38,735 nucleotides of DNA from a virus. The DNA lies in the IMG/VR virus record IMGVR_UViG_3300010153_003776, positions 1 to 38,735 of that record; one strand, given 5' to 3'. The translations under genes and the position numbers were made by a program. The notes beneath the pieces were generated by a model. It ran no database searches and was not told where the DNA came from. It worked only from the letters and a program-made list of their open reading frames with translations. Below, piece by piece: positions 15,453 to 26,218 of the stretch (position 1 is its first letter; each line of letters opens with the position of its first letter).

Positions 15453-15977
15453 TTGGCAACAATCACTACGCAAATTGACGAACAAACAACGAACGAAATC
15501 ACCCCGGGCTTGCCCGTGGGAGCAGGTGCGGTCCTAACGCAACTGTGCAGGCAATTGGCCGCACAGGACAGGGACTCAGCAAATGCGCTTGGAGAGGTAA
15601 TCACTTCTGAGGAAGTCTCTCTAACAGTCACCGACAACAACTCCGGTGCATCCATGACTGTGGACGCACGCAGGGCAACTGTCGGTTGCGACACCGAGCA
15701 GGCAGTATGGTCCAACATCTCCGCACCGCAGGCACTACGCATGGTCTTCGCTATGGCTGGCGCTATGGCTCCACACATGGAGGCTCACCTTGACTCAATG
15801 CTACAGGCAGTTGCAGACGGCGCGACTTGGGAGGATGCTTTCGAGGCAGTCACCGGTCACGCTCTTACAGACGACCGCCGAGAGGCGGCTGACGAGAGAG
15901 TTGCGTCCACACGCAGGTCCGTAATCACCGACAGGCGCGGTCGCCAACAGGCTTCCGGCGTCACCATCTCGAACTGA
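15453..15977 (+). CDS. Hypothetical protein, probably strongly expressed
   Basis: 174 residues, not recognised. The N-terminal ~85 residues alternate helical and strand-like segments (VSLTVTDNNSGASMTVDARR); a central helix runs ALRMVFAMAGAMAPHMEAHLDSML (~94-117, split here only by description), and the C-terminus is Arg-rich (TRRSVITDRRGRQQ). A type B promoter and a strong ribosome-binding site (AAGGAGG, about 8 nt before TTG 15453) suggest abundant product, so a virion or nucleoid protein is possible. No Cys pair or membrane segment is clear. Confidence 0.78.
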   Translation: MATITTQIDEQTTNEITPGLPVGAGAVLTQLCRQLAAQDRDSANALGEVITSEEVSLTVTDNNSGASMTVDARRATVGCDTEQAVWSNISAPQALRMVFAMAGAMAPHMEAHLDSMLQAVADGATWEDAFEAVTGHALTDDRREAADERVASTRRSVITDRRGRQQASGVTISN

Positions 15978-16008
15978 GACTTGAACGAAAAGGTCGCACC
16001 CTCACCGA

Positions 16009-16022
16009 CTAAATAGGTGGGG
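16009..16022 (+). promoter_or_regulatory. Type A promoter of the 16.04 kb gene cluster
   Basis: CTAAATAGGTGGGG. The TATA block starts 29 nt and GGTGGG 22 nt before ATG 16038, identical to the distances at the PolB and microprotein genes. Confidence 0.65.
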
Positions 16023-16037
16023 GGCGACCCCTTGTTC

Positions 16038-16241
16038 ATGGCGAACATGAAGTTCCGTGTCCGGGTGGACATGGGGGATGACGGCGTGGTGGACTTGACC
16101 GTGAGCGGCAACATTGGAGCCGCCTTGCGAGCAGGCTACGACGAATGCAAATCCCGCAGAACCAACCCGGTCAGCGTCACAGCGACGCAGGTAATCGACA
16201 TGGGAAAATGGGAAGCCACCACTCCGATTCGACCGGCTTGA
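16038..16241 (+). CDS. Hypothetical small protein
   Basis: 67 residues beginning MANMKFRVRVDMGDDGVVDL, likely a short beta-rich fold; no family is recognised. ATG 16038 is chosen over GTG 16017, which lies inside the promoter motif. It is the first of four small genes joined by 4-nt overlaps (to 17027), directly upstream of the collagen-like fibre gene. Confidence 0.68.
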   Translation: MANMKFRVRVDMGDDGVVDLTVSGNIGAALRAGYDECKSRRTNPVSVTATQVIDMGKWEATTPIRPA

Positions 16242-16450
16242 CTTTAGTCACGACGGCGCAGACGGGCGGTGGCAGGTTCCACTTCCATGACGACGATGAG
16301 CGGACGCTTTGCGGCCGTCCCATCACTGACGACTCCATCTCTCATAGTGGGGATTGGGTCGAGAGGCTTGCGGCTCGGGGAACATCGACAGCCATTTGCG
16401 CAAAATGCAGAAGGAAGCGCAGAACTGTAATGAACCCCGAGGTTGAGTGA
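16238..16450 (+). CDS. Small zinc-finger protein
   Basis: 70 residues from a TTG start that overlaps the previous stop as TTGA. It contains HFHDDDERTLCGR and, near the C-terminus, CAKCRRKRR; the pattern TLCG...CxxC occurs in small phage zinc-binding proteins of unknown role. A longer ORF from 16145 is open but would overlap the previous gene by about 100 nt, so I prefer the short form. Confidence 0.6.
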   Translation: MTLVTTAQTGGGRFHFHDDDERTLCGRPITDDSISHSGDWVERLAARGTSTAICAKCRRKRRTVMNPEVE

Positions 16451-16743
16451 GTATGCGAAGACGCATGATGTGGAAGGTAGGCACGGACGAAAATTTCTTA
16501 GTTGGTTTTGACGAAGACATGACCGAGCAGGCGCGGGTCAAAACCGGCGAGACAGTATGGACATTCAACTTCGTCAATTACGCTGGCGCTGGTCGGATTC
16601 GACTTGGCGTCGGGTGTGACTACAATCCCTTGCAGATGATTGAGGCCATGTGGGAACACATCGCATTCGGTGGGCTTGAGCCGACTCCGAATGTTCAGTT
16701 CAGTGAGGACGGGGCATTACCAAATTGGAAGGATTGGGCATGA
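16447..16743 (+). CDS. Hypothetical small protein
   Basis: 98 residues from GTG 16447 (GTGA overlap) or 96 from ATG 16453. It contains GETVWTFNFVNYAGAGRIRLGVG and CDYNPLQMIEAMW, and looks like an alpha/beta fold. The following gene product has a similar order of strands and a comparable PxEFIERL helix, so the two may be distant paralogues. No function is recognised. Confidence 0.65.
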   Translation: MSMRRRMMWKVGTDENFLVGFDEDMTEQARVKTGETVWTFNFVNYAGAGRIRLGVGCDYNPLQMIEAMWEHIAFGGLEPTPNVQFSEDGALPNWKDWA

Positions 16744-17027
16744 GTAATGGAGTTCTCTCCTTTGTCTTTGAAAGAGATGGCGCGACAATCATGCAGGCAT
16801 TCAATCCCGAATTGCAGATGATAGCCGAACTTGTCGAGAATGGAAATGATTGGACGCTCTTCATCGAAGACAAGGAATTCAATGTCGAAGGGCGCGGGTG
16901 CAAAGACCCGATTGAGTTCATTGAGCGATTAGTGTCTCCGCCCCGATTGGCAAGACCGACCGACCCTTGGCTTCTGAGATTCGTTCATGCGAACGGTGAA
17001 TCTTGGGAAGTATGGGCTGGCGAATGA
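16740..17027 (+). CDS. Hypothetical small protein, possible paralogue of the upstream gene
   Basis: 95 residues, ATG overlapping the previous stop as ATGA. It begins MSNGVLSFVFERDG and includes NDWTLFIEDKEFNVEG and DPIEFIERL, spaced like the strands and helix of the preceding product. It is the last clear gene before the fibre gene, so a tail-associated role is possible but not shown by the sequence. Confidence 0.65.
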   Translation: MSNGVLSFVFERDGATIMQAFNPELQMIAELVENGNDWTLFIEDKEFNVEGRGCKDPIEFIERLVSPPRLARPTDPWLLRFVHANGESWEVWAGE

Positions 17028-17125
17028 ATCAACAGACTGATGAACCGCCTTTGATGGTGTTTGAATCAGTTAGCCATGCCTATAACCCCCAACAAGAACA
17101 TTATCTTCGGGACGCAGGCCGATAG
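17024..17125 (+). CDS. Possible 33-aa ORF overlapping the fibre gene start
   Basis: The ATG at 17024 overlaps the preceding stop as ATGA. The ORF (begins [15 protein letters not shown]) runs 50 nt into the fibre gene in another frame. It may be translated only to carry ribosomes to the fibre start, or be chance. Confidence 0.25.
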   Translation: MNQQTDEPPLMVFESVSHAYNPQQEHYLRDAGR

Positions 17126-20100
17126 GCTCGCAGTCAATCCCGACGATGAGCAGATGTTCCGTGATACTACGGCGGACGCCTTCTTCGTTGGAGCGGCGAC
17201 TTCCGATGTGGCCGGGGGTCACACTTTGGACGCACGAAAAATGTTCGAAGTCACAGCAAGTTTCAGCCTCACGAGAACGCAAGAAGGACAGGCTATTCGG
17301 CTCAATACCTCAACCGCTGGACAGATTCTCACGATTCCCAAGAACAGCGTGATTCCGTTCCCAACTCAGCGAACTCGGATTCCGGTTGTGAATGTGAATT
17401 CCGCGACTTGGACGATTGCCGGTGCTTCCGGCGTGACCATCCGGGGAACGACAAATCTCACCGCGTATGCTGGGTGCGACTTGTTGAAGATTAACACGGA
17501 TGAGTGGTTGGTCGTCGGGCGCTTGACGGGTGTTCAAGGAGATACCGGGGCGGCAGGTCCAACCGGACCCAGCGGACCACAGGGAGCGACCGGAGATGTT
17601 GGACCATCCGGACCGACAGGCCCGCAAGGAAATGTGGGTGGAACCGGAGCCACAGGTCCAGCAGGTCCCACAGGACCGACAGGAAGTGGAGGACCAACCG
17701 GCCCCAAGGGCGACACGGGTCCAACAGGCGCGACAGGCTCAACAGGATTAACCGGCCCGCAGGGCGTCAAGGGAGACACCGGCCCCACAGGACCTTCGGG
17801 TCCACAGGGTCCACAGGGTCAGACAGGGAACACAGGACCGGAAGGGCCACAGGGTCAGTTCGGTGGAGCCTCATTCGAATATCAGTTCGACACGACCACG
17901 ACAGACAACGACCCGGGGTCGGGGAATGTCCGCTTGAATAACTCGACGCAGAATACTGCGACTCACATCTATGTCGATAAGACCGATGTGAACTCGGTGG
18001 ACATTGACGACTACATGAGGACGATTGACGATTCGACCTCGACCATCAAAGGCCATGTGAAAATGAGCAGTAAAACTACACCGGCCGATTTCATCATGTT
18101 CTCAATCGGGGCCTTGACTGAACACTCGGGCTACTTCGATATTACAGTCACCGCGATTGATTCCAATGTTGCTACTCCATTTGGTGAGGACGAAAGACTG
18201 TTCCTCACTTTTGCCCGAACAGGCGACAAGGGAGATACGGGCGCATCCGGTCCCACGGGCGCTACCGGAAGCCAAGGACCCACGGGCGCGACAGGCCCGA
18301 CAGGTCCCATAGGTAGCACAGGACCAATCGGAGCGACCGGCGCTACCGGCCCCGTGGGTGCAACCGGTCCGCAGGGTGTGGTTGGTCCGGTAGGACCCTT
18401 GGGACCCACAGGCGGAACAGGTGCTACAGGCCCAACGGGACCACAGGGGAATGTTGGCCCATCGGGACCTCAAGGAACCAAGGGAGACACAGGCCCAACG
18501 GGTGCAACGGGTCCCACAGGAAGTCAAGGTCCAACAGGACCACAGGGAACCCAAGGACCGACCGGCCCACAGGGACCGACCGGAGATACAGGTCCCACCG
18601 GAGCGGCCGGACAGAATTGGGAAGGCGCTTGGGCGACGGGAACTGCGTATGCTAAGGACGATGGAGTCAGCCATCTCGGCTCTTCCTACATTTGCATACA
18701 GGCTCACACGAGTTCGGGGACCAACACGCCACCGAATGCAACTTATTGGAGTCTGACTGCGAGCAAGGGAGACACAGGAAATACGGGTCCTCAAGGACCA
18801 ACAGGAGCAACCGGACCAACAGGGTCGCAGGGAGCAGTTGGACCCGATGGACCTACGGGGCCGCAGGGAACTCAAGGGCCAACAGGGGCTACGGGTGCGA
18901 CAGGTGCAACAGGACCTAACGGACCTACAGGGCCACAGGGACCTACAGGGCCAAACGGACCAACAGGTGCAACGGGGGCAACCGGAGCGGCGGGACCCTC
19001 GGGACCCACAGGACCACAGGGAGTCAAGGGTGATACCGGCGATACCGGTCCGACAGGTGGAACCGGTCCGACAGGGCCGGACGGACCCGATGGCCCAACA
19101 GGACCTTCCGGACCAACAGGACCTCAAGGCCCGATTGGAGCCACAGGTGCAACCGGAGGTGCTGGACCTACAGGGCCGGATGGACCGCAAGGAGTTGCAG
19201 GCCCTACCGGACCGCAAGGCCCGATTGGGGTCACGGGAGCAACCGGACCTACAGGCGCGGCTGGACCTACAGGACCAACAGGTCCCCAAGGAGTCAAGGG
19301 CGATACAGGAGACACCGGAGGAACAGGACCAGCAGGGCCAACCGGACCAGCAGGGCCAACCGGACCCGGAGGTGCGAAAGGAGATACAGGAGATACAGGG
19401 GCTACAGGTAGTCAAGGGCCAACAGGACCCACAGGGCCGGATGGTAATTTTGGCGGTGCGGCGTTCAAGTATGATTTCGATAACACAACAACCGACGCAG
19501 ACCCCGGAGCAGGCAAGGTCCGATTCGATAACGCAACTCAAAATGTAGCAACAGGAATTTACATCGACGATTTAGACTTGGACGGTTCCGATATACAGGC
19601 GTTCATGCGCACGATAGATGATTCCACTTCCACCATCAAGGGCCATGTGAAGTTCACCAAGAAGAACGACACTTCCCGATTCCTACTCTTCACCATCTCC
19701 GCCTTGACCGAGAACACGGGCTACTTCGACATTACAGTCGCGGCCGTGGACTCGTCTTCGGCAACACCATTCGCTAACGGAGATGACCTCATTATCACAT
19801 TCGCAAGAACCGGCGACAAGGGAGACACAGGTCCGACCGGAAGTCAAGGTCCGCAAGGAACTCAAGGCCCAACAGGTCCGCAAGGAACTACAGGCGCTAC
19901 AGGTGCGACAGGCCCCGGTGGTCCTACAGGTCCGGACGGCCCGGATGGTCCCTCGGGTCCCTCGGGTCCAACAGGTCCTACAGGTCCGCAAGGAACTCAA
20001 GGTCCAACCGGAGACACGGGCGCGGCGGGTCCAGCGGGGGGAACAGGCCCAACCGGTCCCGGTGGTCCAACCGGTGCTACAGGTGCTACAGGTGCTACAG

Positions 20101-23100
20101 GCGCGGCGGGTCCAGCCGGACCTCCGGGTTCACAGGGCTCTCAAGGCCCGGCTGGTCCAACAGGTCCAACAGGGCCGGGAGGAACTGCGGGCGCGACAGG
20201 AGCAACGGGTCCAGCAGGCCCAACAGGCCCGAATGGTCCAACAGGACCGGGTGGGGCCAAGGGCGATACCGGAGATACAGGTCCAACAGGACCGGGAGGC
20301 CCAACAGGACCGGGAGGTCCAACAGGTCCGGATGGTCCAGCAGGTCCGCCCGGGTCAGCAGGTGCTACAGGTGCGACGGGTGCTACAGGTCCAGCAGGGC
20401 CAAATGGACCGACAGGACCAGCAGGTCCCACGGGTCCCGGTGGTGCGAAAGGCGACACGGGTGATACAGGACCCACGGGTCCAGCGGGACCGAATGGCCC
20501 AACAGGACCAACGGGGAGTCAAGGAATTCGAGGCGGCTTGAATTGGGAATTCTCAACAGCGACAACATCGGGTTCACCTTCGACCGGCGTCTTCAAATTC
20601 GACAATGCGACATTCGCGTCCGTCACGAAAATACGAATCCACCAAAATGATTCCGAGGGGACAGACCAAGAATCGTGGCTTGCGACATTTGACGATACTG
20701 CGGCAGGCGCAACTCTCGCCATTCAATCAGCATCTTCGACTGACGACTCAGTTGCCGTATTCTCAGTCACGAGCATAACCGATTCGGGAAGTTATTTCGA
20801 ACTTGTTGTGAGTGGTTTGAGCAGTTCCAGCACAGGAGTTCCATTTACGAACGGTGAAGATTGCGTCCTATTGGCTTCAATAGGTGGGACTACAGGTCCT
20901 ACGGGACCAACAGGTCCGGGTGGTCCTACAGGTGCAACCGGTCCCGATGGTCCGACCGGACCTTCCGGAAGTGCTGGCCCAACCGGCGCAACCGGAGCAA
21001 CCGGACCTTCCGGACCCGCCGGGCCGAGTGGACCGACAGGACCGGGTGGACCGACAGGAGCCACGGGTCCACAGGGCTCACAGGGTCCCAGCGGCGGAGC
21101 CGGTCCAGCAGGTCCACCGGGGACCACAGGCGCAACAGGACCAACAGGTCCCAATGGACCCGCGGGACCCACAGGACCCGGAGGCGCAAAGGGAGACACC
21201 GGGGACACGGGACCAACAGGCCCACAGGGCTCTCAAGGTCCGACAGGTCCGAATGGCCCGGCTGGTGCGAAGGGAGATACCGGAGACACCGGACCAACAG
21301 GGGGAGCAGGTCCCGCCGGACCAACAGGTCCCAGCGGCCCAGCAGGTGTAAAGGGAGATACAGGCGATACCGGCCCAGCAGGTCCCAATGGCCCATCCGG
21401 CCCGAGTGGACCTTCCGGCCCAACAGGAGCCACAGGAGCCACAGGGGCAACAGGTCCTACGGGCGCGGGTGGTGCGCAAGGTCCCGAAGGACCGGATGGA
21501 CCGGCTGGCCCGACAGGACCGAGTGGTCCGGGTGGCCCAACAGGAGGTCAAGGCCCAACAGGAGCAACAGGCCCAGCAGGTCCGACCGGTCCGAATGGAC
21601 CTACAGGTCCCACGGGTCCGCAAGGCTCGTTTGGTGGAGCCTCTTTCAAATACGATTTCGATTCCTCAACAACGAATTCAGACCCGGGAGCCGGAGATTT
21701 CAGATTAACCAATCTCGCTCTCTCACATCAAAATACTGCGACATATATCAATATAGACGATGTGGACGATGACGGCAACGACATTCAATCGTATATGCGA
21801 ACCATCGACGATTCAACTTCAACCATCAAGGGCCATGTGAAGATTTCAAACAGAACCGACGCAAGTCAATTCATCATGTTCACGATTTCATCCATGACTG
21901 AACAAAGCGGTTATTTCAGAATCGCAGTCGCCGTCATCGCTTCATCAGCCAACAATCCGTTTTCGAATGGTGAGAATTGCACGGTCACTTTCGCACGCAC
22001 GGGCGATAAGGGAGATACAGGACCTACCGGGCCACAGGGCTCACAGGGGAATGCGGGTCCAACCGGACCATCGGGTCCATCCGGAAGCCAAGGACCTACA
22101 GGTGCGACCGGCGCAACAGGACCGATTGGAAATAGCGGACCCACAGGTCCGAGTGGACCACCCGGAAGTCAAGGGCCGACAGGGGCTACAGGCGCTACCG
22201 GCCCGATTGGAAATTCCGGACCAGCAGGCCCAGCAGGTCCAGCGGGACCCAGCGGCCCGACGGGTGCAACAGGGGCAACGGGTCCTATTGGTTCTCAAGG
22301 AGGCGCTGGCCCACCGGGTCCAGCAGGGCCAAATGGTCCCAAGGGAGACACGGGTGATACAGGTCCGACGGGTCCTTCGGGTCCGACAGGTCCTTCGGGT
22401 CCGACAGGAGCAACAGGGGCTACGGGTGCAACAGGACCAATTGGAAATAGTGGACCAACCGGAGGTGCAGGTCCGCCGGGACCAGCGGGTCCTTCGGGTC
22501 CGACAGGTCCTCCGGGTGCAACAGGACCGATTGGAAATTCCGGTGGAAGTGGCCCTACGGGACCCACAGGTCCCACAGGAGCGACCGGGGCGACAGGACC
22601 CACAGGACCCACAGGTGCAGGTCCTACAGGCCCCACAGGTCCTACAGGCCCCACAGGGCCAACGGGACCTACAGGTCCGACCGGGCCTTCGGGCGGCGGT
22701 GGCGGTGGAGGATTCCAAGGAGCATGGTCCACCTCAACAACATACGCGGCGAATGAGATAGTCATTTACGAGAACTCGACCTACATCGCCTTGCAATCGA
22801 CACAGGGAGATATTCCGGGGTCGCAGGGAGCGAAGTTCGATTGGGCGACAATCGGTTCTCCGACCGGTTCGTATCTGATGATGAACGGTTCATGGAACGA
22901 CCCATACATCACAGCAAGTCTCAGAAATGGGTATCGTTGGAATTGGGGCGGGAATGTGAACTCCGTCAATAACACCGACACGGGCGGATATACTGCTCAC
23001 ACCTTACCTTTCAAATGCGAACTCTTGAAGGTCACGGCTTGGTTTGGGAATGTGGGTGCTGAAACCGGTTCGACAACATTCACGATGAAGGTCGTTAAGG

Positions 23101-23315
23101 ACGGGACGGACATTAACACGGACACGCTAACATGGTCTTCATCCAATTCGGGTGGGAACCCTTACATCAAAGTGTGGGGCTTTGCTCCGGGTGGGCATAC
23201 CTTCAACGCACATCAGACATTCAACCTACGAGTCACCACTCCATCCTCATACGGGTCCACAAGACAAATAGGCCGCGCCCGAATAATAGCGGTATTCAAA
23301 GTATTGGAGTGGTGA
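17076..23315 (+). CDS. Giant collagen-like fibre protein
   Basis: About 2,080 residues, a probable virion fibre. Numbered from TTG 17061: a non-collagenous N-terminal domain (~1-155) that could attach to the particle, then Gly-X-Y repeats rich in GPT, GAT, GPQ and KGDTGDT. These are interrupted by related beta domains at ~267-386, ~797-917 and ~1524-1648, which share [14 protein letters not shown] and end [11 protein letters not shown], and by a more diverged one at ~1155-1275. Two modules at ~517-567 and ~1883-1930 (GAW.TGT.Y...D.V) resemble carbohydrate-binding modules, and a C-terminal domain (~1930-2084) may act as a trimerisation or receptor-binding tip. One repeat break (GPTGAGPTG) lies near 22615. 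ATG 17076 is preferred, with a weak TATA-like TTTGATGG about 26 nt upstream. Many opposite-strand ORFs here are shadows. Confidence 0.93.
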   Translation: MPITPNKNIIFGTQADRLAVNPDDEQMFRDTTADAFFVGAATSDVAGGHTLDARKMFEVTASFSLTRTQEGQAIRLNTSTAGQILTIPKNSVIPFPTQRTRIPVVNVNSATWTIAGASGVTIRGTTNLTAYAGCDLLKINTDEWLVVGRLTGVQGDTGAAGPTGPSGPQGATGDVGPSGPTGPQGNVGGTGATGPAGPTGPTGSGGPTGPKGDTGPTGATGSTGLTGPQGVKGDTGPTGPSGPQGPQGQTGNTGPEGPQGQFGGASFEYQFDTTTTDNDPGSGNVRLNNSTQNTATHIYVDKTDVNSVDIDDYMRTIDDSTSTIKGHVKMSSKTTPADFIMFSIGALTEHSGYFDITVTAIDSNVATPFGEDERLFLTFARTGDKGDTGASGPTGATGSQGPTGATGPTGPIGSTGPIGATGATGPVGATGPQGVVGPVGPLGPTGGTGATGPTGPQGNVGPSGPQGTKGDTGPTGATGPTGSQGPTGPQGTQGPTGPQGPTGDTGPTGAAGQNWEGAWATGTAYAKDDGVSHLGSSYICIQAHTSSGTNTPPNATYWSLTASKGDTGNTGPQGPTGATGPTGSQGAVGPDGPTGPQGTQGPTGATGATGATGPNGPTGPQGPTGPNGPTGATGATGAAGPSGPTGPQGVKGDTGDTGPTGGTGPTGPDGPDGPTGPSGPTGPQGPIGATGATGGAGPTGPDGPQGVAGPTGPQGPIGVTGATGPTGAAGPTGPTGPQGVKGDTGDTGGTGPAGPTGPAGPTGPGGAKGDTGDTGATGSQGPTGPTGPDGNFGGAAFKYDFDNTTTDADPGAGKVRFDNATQNVATGIYIDDLDLDGSDIQAFMRTIDDSTSTIKGHVKFTKKNDTSRFLLFTISALTENTGYFDITVAAVDSSSATPFANGDDLIITFARTGDKGDTGPTGSQGPQGTQGPTGPQGTTGATGATGPGGPTGPDGPDGPSGPSGPTGPTGPQGTQGPTGDTGAAGPAGGTGPTGPGGPTGATGATGATGAAGPAGPPGSQGSQGPAGPTGPTGPGGTAGATGATGPAGPTGPNGPTGPGGAKGDTGDTGPTGPGGPTGPGGPTGPDGPAGPPGSAGATGATGATGPAGPNGPTGPAGPTGPGGAKGDTGDTGPTGPAGPNGPTGPTGSQGIRGGLNWEFSTATTSGSPSTGVFKFDNATFASVTKIRIHQNDSEGTDQESWLATFDDTAAGATLAIQSASSTDDSVAVFSVTSITDSGSYFELVVSGLSSSSTGVPFTNGEDCVLLASIGGTTGPTGPTGPGGPTGATGPDGPTGPSGSAGPTGATGATGPSGPAGPSGPTGPGGPTGATGPQGSQGPSGGAGPAGPPGTTGATGPTGPNGPAGPTGPGGAKGDTGDTGPTGPQGSQGPTGPNGPAGAKGDTGDTGPTGGAGPAGPTGPSGPAGVKGDTGDTGPAGPNGPSGPSGPSGPTGATGATGATGPTGAGGAQGPEGPDGPAGPTGPSGPGGPTGGQGPTGATGPAGPTGPNGPTGPTGPQGSFGGASFKYDFDSSTTNSDPGAGDFRLTNLALSHQNTATYINIDDVDDDGNDIQSYMRTIDDSTSTIKGHVKISNRTDASQFIMFTISSMTEQSGYFRIAVAVIASSANNPFSNGENCTVTFARTGDKGDTGPTGPQGSQGNAGPTGPSGPSGSQGPTGATGATGPIGNSGPTGPSGPPGSQGPTGATGATGPIGNSGPAGPAGPAGPSGPTGATGATGPIGSQGGAGPPGPAGPNGPKGDTGDTGPTGPSGPTGPSGPTGATGATGATGPIGNSGPTGGAGPPGPAGPSGPTGPPGATGPIGNSGGSGPTGPTGPTGATGATGPTGPTGAGPTGPTGPTGPTGPTGPTGPTGPSGGGGGGGFQGAWSTSTTYAANEIVIYENSTYIALQSTQGDIPGSQGAKFDWATIGSPTGSYLMMNGSWNDPYITASLRNGYRWNWGGNVNSVNNTDTGGYTAHTLPFKCELLKVTAWFGNVGAETGSTTFTMKVVKDGTDINTDTLTWSSSNSGGNPYIKVWGFAPGGHTFNAHQTFNLRVTTPSSYGSTRQIGRARIIAVFKVLEW

Positions 23316-23318
23316 TAG

Positions 23319-23969
<651 letters not shown>

Positions 23970-24122
23970 GATGCCGTTTAAGGCATCTCAAGTCATGTTT
24001 TGAGGCCATCCTAAGATGCAGTCTAAGGCATCTCAAGTCATGTTTAGAGGCCATCTGTGGAAAGGCCGTTTAAGCCATCTCAAGTCATGTTTAGAGGGCG
24101 TCTGTGATGCCTTCTCAAGTCA
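23970..24122 (+). repeat. Tandem non-coding repeats, 45-47 nt period
   Basis: Directly after the collagen-like genes. The core CTCAAGTCATGTTT occurs at 23987, 24032 and 24079, and a shorter CTCAAGTCA at 24114. Each unit also carries a (G)GCCATC(T)-type end, and the first two contain a dyad, GATGCC-GTTTAA-GGCATC (23970-23987) and its imperfect copy. These could be regulator or initiator binding sites, or structured 3' RNA. A related GGCCGTTAAGCC lies at ~2068-2079. Confidence 0.75.
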
Positions 24123-24240
24123 CCTACCTACCCGAATATCGCATTCTATTGTGCCGTATTATGGCAGTAGGAGCCAATTGGAGGATTTGCCGTCGAAATC
24201 GAGGTTGCGCTTGATGATGATACCCCCCCCTAAACTTTCG

Positions 24241-24261
24241 AAAGTCAATTCTGACTTTTTT
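24241..24261 (+). terminator. Hairpin followed by T tract
   Basis: AAAGTCA-ATTC-TGACTTT with following T residues: a seven-base-pair stem, four-base loop and T run. It is a plausible end for the collagen-like operon transcript. Confidence 0.5.
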
Positions 24262-24377
24262 CATAGGAAACGAAATTTCTGCAAACGCTTCTGACTATTG
24301 GGCTCAATATGTCCCTCTCTAATTGCAGGTAAGAGAAAAAACACTTGCGGCGGGCTGGCAAGTTTTCGATTCCACCT

Positions 24378-24404
24378 TTCGAAAGTCGAGTTCGGACTTT
24401 CGAA
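24378..24404 (+). repeat. Perfect 10-bp inverted repeat
   Basis: TTCGAAAGTC and GACTTTCGAA flank a seven-base spacer. No T tract follows, so an operator site is more likely than a terminator. Half of it matches the CTTTCGAAAG palindrome 140 nt upstream. Confidence 0.6.
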
Positions 24405-24448
24405 CCGACTTCTTCGCTAAATGCACGCCATAGAAGGAAGGAAGCGAT

Positions 24449-24739
24449 ATGCGAGGAAAATATACGAATGGAACGAAAACACATACCCGAGAGTATGAAC
24501 GAACGAAAAGAATGGAGGAACGAATGCGAATGCTGAATCAGATGTTGAAGAACGAGATAGAAAGGGAGGTGAATAAAGTGAATCAAAACTCATGCGCTAT
24601 ATGCGACAAGAGGGCGGAGCGAAAGCAACAGATTAGTGGCTGGGCTCTTCGATGTGTTGGCGCAACTGCGTCAGCCGCCTTTCATGTCGGTCTTACAGTC
24701 GGTGTGGTCTATGCTGTAATGCAGGGCAACCTCTTCTGA
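24449..24739 (+). CDS. Small membrane protein, possible dual start
   Basis: 96 residues from ATG 24449 (GAAGGAAGGAAG upstream): a highly charged N-terminal helix (~1-43), CAIC (~49-52), then one transmembrane segment near the C-terminus (GATASAAFHVGLTVGVVYAV). A second in-frame start, GTG 24578, has a strong GGGAGG site 8 nt upstream and would give a 53-residue form without the charged helix. Two products with and without a charged leader recall holin/antiholin pairs, but no lysis partner is seen, so this is speculative. Confidence 0.65.
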   Translation: MRGKYTNGTKTHTREYERTKRMEERMRMLNQMLKNEIEREVNKVNQNSCAICDKRAERKQQISGWALRCVGATASAAFHVGLTVGVVYAVMQGNLF

Positions 24740-24790
24740 GAACTTCCGTATAGGAGAACATTGATAGACGATGGTCGGTGAGACTACACC

Positions 24791-25906
24791 GTGAAGACGG
24801 CTCTCATAATGATTGTGAAGAACGAACAGACGAACATCGTCCGTGCTTTGGAGTCGGTGAAAGACCAATTCGAAGTCTTCGTTATCAACTACTCCGGAAC
24901 AGACGACGAGACTGTTGAGGTCGGGACCGAGTGGATGGAAGCACACGGGAAGGACGGAATGTGGATTTGCCCCGAATGGAAGGGAGCCGCGGACGGCTTG
25001 AATGCCTGTATCGAATTCTGTGAAAACTTGGAAGTCGATTGGATTCTTCGCATGGACGCAGATACCGTCTATGAGGGACCAACTCCGGATTTCGAAAACT
25101 TGCCCGAACTGTGCGACGCAGTTGAGGTGGACATTATCAGAACAGAAGGGTCGTTCATCGCATCTCGCCCTTGGTGGTTCAAACCAAATTGCAAATATCG
25201 CGGCGTCCGTCACGAAGGACTCTATGCCAACTACAGAATCAAGAACGAGGACATTTTCATTCGCCATCACGACGACAGCGGAGCCCGTCCTCGGAGCCCG
25301 GAGACTTATGCAGATGACTTTCACGCGATGGGCAACGAACTGCCTGTCGAATATGACGCAGATATGGCAAAGCGATACTGCTTCTATATGGCAAACTCAG
25401 CAAGGGACGGAGGCGACCTTTTCCAAGCCGCCCTTTGGTTCCGCATCAGAATGCTGATGGGTGGCTACGAGAGCGAGGTGCAGGTGGCGACAAGAGAACA
25501 CGCGCTCATCATAATGCAGGCTCCATTTTGGCTTGATGCGATTCATCAACACCCGACTCGCCCGGACATGGTGTTTTGGGCTCTCGCTACAGGCGACCAA
25601 TTTGGGACGCCATTCAAAGCGCAGGTGTTAGAGATAGCAGAACCGGACTCGTGGATTAGGGGTCAGATGTTTTGCCAAGATGAGTATATGTGGAAGGCAT
25701 TAGATTCGGTCGCCCTTGCTCATGGCGAACTTGGTCACATGGAAAACCACCAAGAATTGACCGAAGAGATTCTTTCGAAAAGAGAGGAATACGAGATTCC
25801 CGATGCAGATTTGGTCCGCCTATTGAGCCGCATAGGTCGTGACGATGAGGCTTCTCAGATACAAAAATCCCTTGCAGACCAGCAACAAGTTTTGGAGGAA
25901 GAATAA
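24791..25906 (+). CDS. GT2-family glycosyltransferase
   Basis: 371 residues. The N-terminus MKTALIMIVKNEQTNIVRALESV is a classic GT-A opening, cited here only by its first residues KTALIMIVKNE; the DxD-type motif RMDADT (~79-84) binds the metal and nucleotide sugar. The region after ~210 is helical, as in GT2 proteins with TPR-like C-termini. It could glycosylate the collagen-like fibres or another virion or host protein; the acceptor cannot be read from sequence. GTG 24791 is the likely start, with a weak TATA-like ATTGATAG 29 nt upstream. Followed directly by three small genes ending with the 2OG oxygenase. Confidence 0.87.
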   Translation: MKTALIMIVKNEQTNIVRALESVKDQFEVFVINYSGTDDETVEVGTEWMEAHGKDGMWICPEWKGAADGLNACIEFCENLEVDWILRMDADTVYEGPTPDFENLPELCDAVEVDIIRTEGSFIASRPWWFKPNCKYRGVRHEGLYANYRIKNEDIFIRHHDDSGARPRSPETYADDFHAMGNELPVEYDADMAKRYCFYMANSARDGGDLFQAALWFRIRMLMGGYESEVQVATREHALIIMQAPFWLDAIHQHPTRPDMVFWALATGDQFGTPFKAQVLEIAEPDSWIRGQMFCQDEYMWKALDSVALAHGELGHMENHQELTEEILSKREEYEIPDADLVRLLSRIGRDDEASQIQKSLADQQQVLEEE

Positions 25907-26077
25907 ATGCCAGCGAAAAAGAAAAAGACGACAGAAGAAGAATACAAAATGGACCCCGTTGCGAAATACCGGTTGGAGTCAATGCTAACTGATTACGGCA
26001 TGGCCCTTTTGGATAAGATGGACCCCGACGAACAGAAGGCGCTGTTGGAGTTGTTCGACAAGCGCCATTTCAATTGA
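25907..26077 (+). CDS. Small charged protein
   Basis: 56 residues, beginning MPAKKKKTTEEEYK and continuing as an amphipathic helix (EQKALLELFDKRHFN). Not recognised. The ATG follows the GT2 stop directly and GGAGG lies about 8 nt upstream, so it is co-expressed with the GT2 gene. Confidence 0.62.
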   Translation: MPAKKKKTTEEEYKMDPVAKYRLESMLTDYGMALLDKMDPDEQKALLELFDKRHFN

Positions 26078-26086
26078 GGCGGTTGG

Positions 26087-26218
26087 ATGAATGGTGACGA
26101 TGTTGAGCATTGGAGTCAAGAGCATTTTGCGAGATTGGCACTGTATCGAACAGTGGGAATGGCGGTGAACCTTTGTCTTTCTTTGATTCTGATAGCGAAA
26201 TTATTCGGGTGGGTGTGA
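26087..26218 (+). CDS. Small single-pass membrane protein
   Basis: 43 residues with a polar N-terminus (MNGDDVEHWSQEHFARLALY) and a C-terminal transmembrane helix (VNLCLSLILIAKLFGWV). Its stop overlaps the start of the oxygenase gene as TGATG, which fixes the start of the latter. It may anchor a partner at the membrane; no homology is recognised. Confidence 0.6.
   Translation: MNGDDVEHWSQEHFARLALYRTVGMAVNLCLSLILIAKLFGWV

Larger units (their letters stand above)
24123..24448 (+). other. Non-coding region with palindromes
   Basis: No gene is supported in these 326 nt. It holds a terminator-like hairpin (24241-24261), a CTTTCGAAAG palindrome near 24235 and again near 24377, a 10-bp inverted repeat (24378-24404) and a CAAGTTTTCGA element (24359-24369) also found in the repeat array at 30502. 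A short ORF at 24345 overlaps the next gene in another frame and is probably spurious. Confidence 0.6.

Noticed and set aside
17500-22765. Long ORFs on both strands opposite or out of frame to the collagen-like gene
   Set aside because: The GC-rich nine-base repeat keeps other frames open; their products are low-complexity mirror repeats without domains or start signals.
23970-24122. CRISPR array
   Set aside because: Units are nearly contiguous with a 45-47 nt period and no unique spacers; no cas genes are near.
24345-24536. 63-codon ORF overlapping the membrane protein gene
   Set aside because: It runs through the inverted repeat and overlaps a better supported frame.
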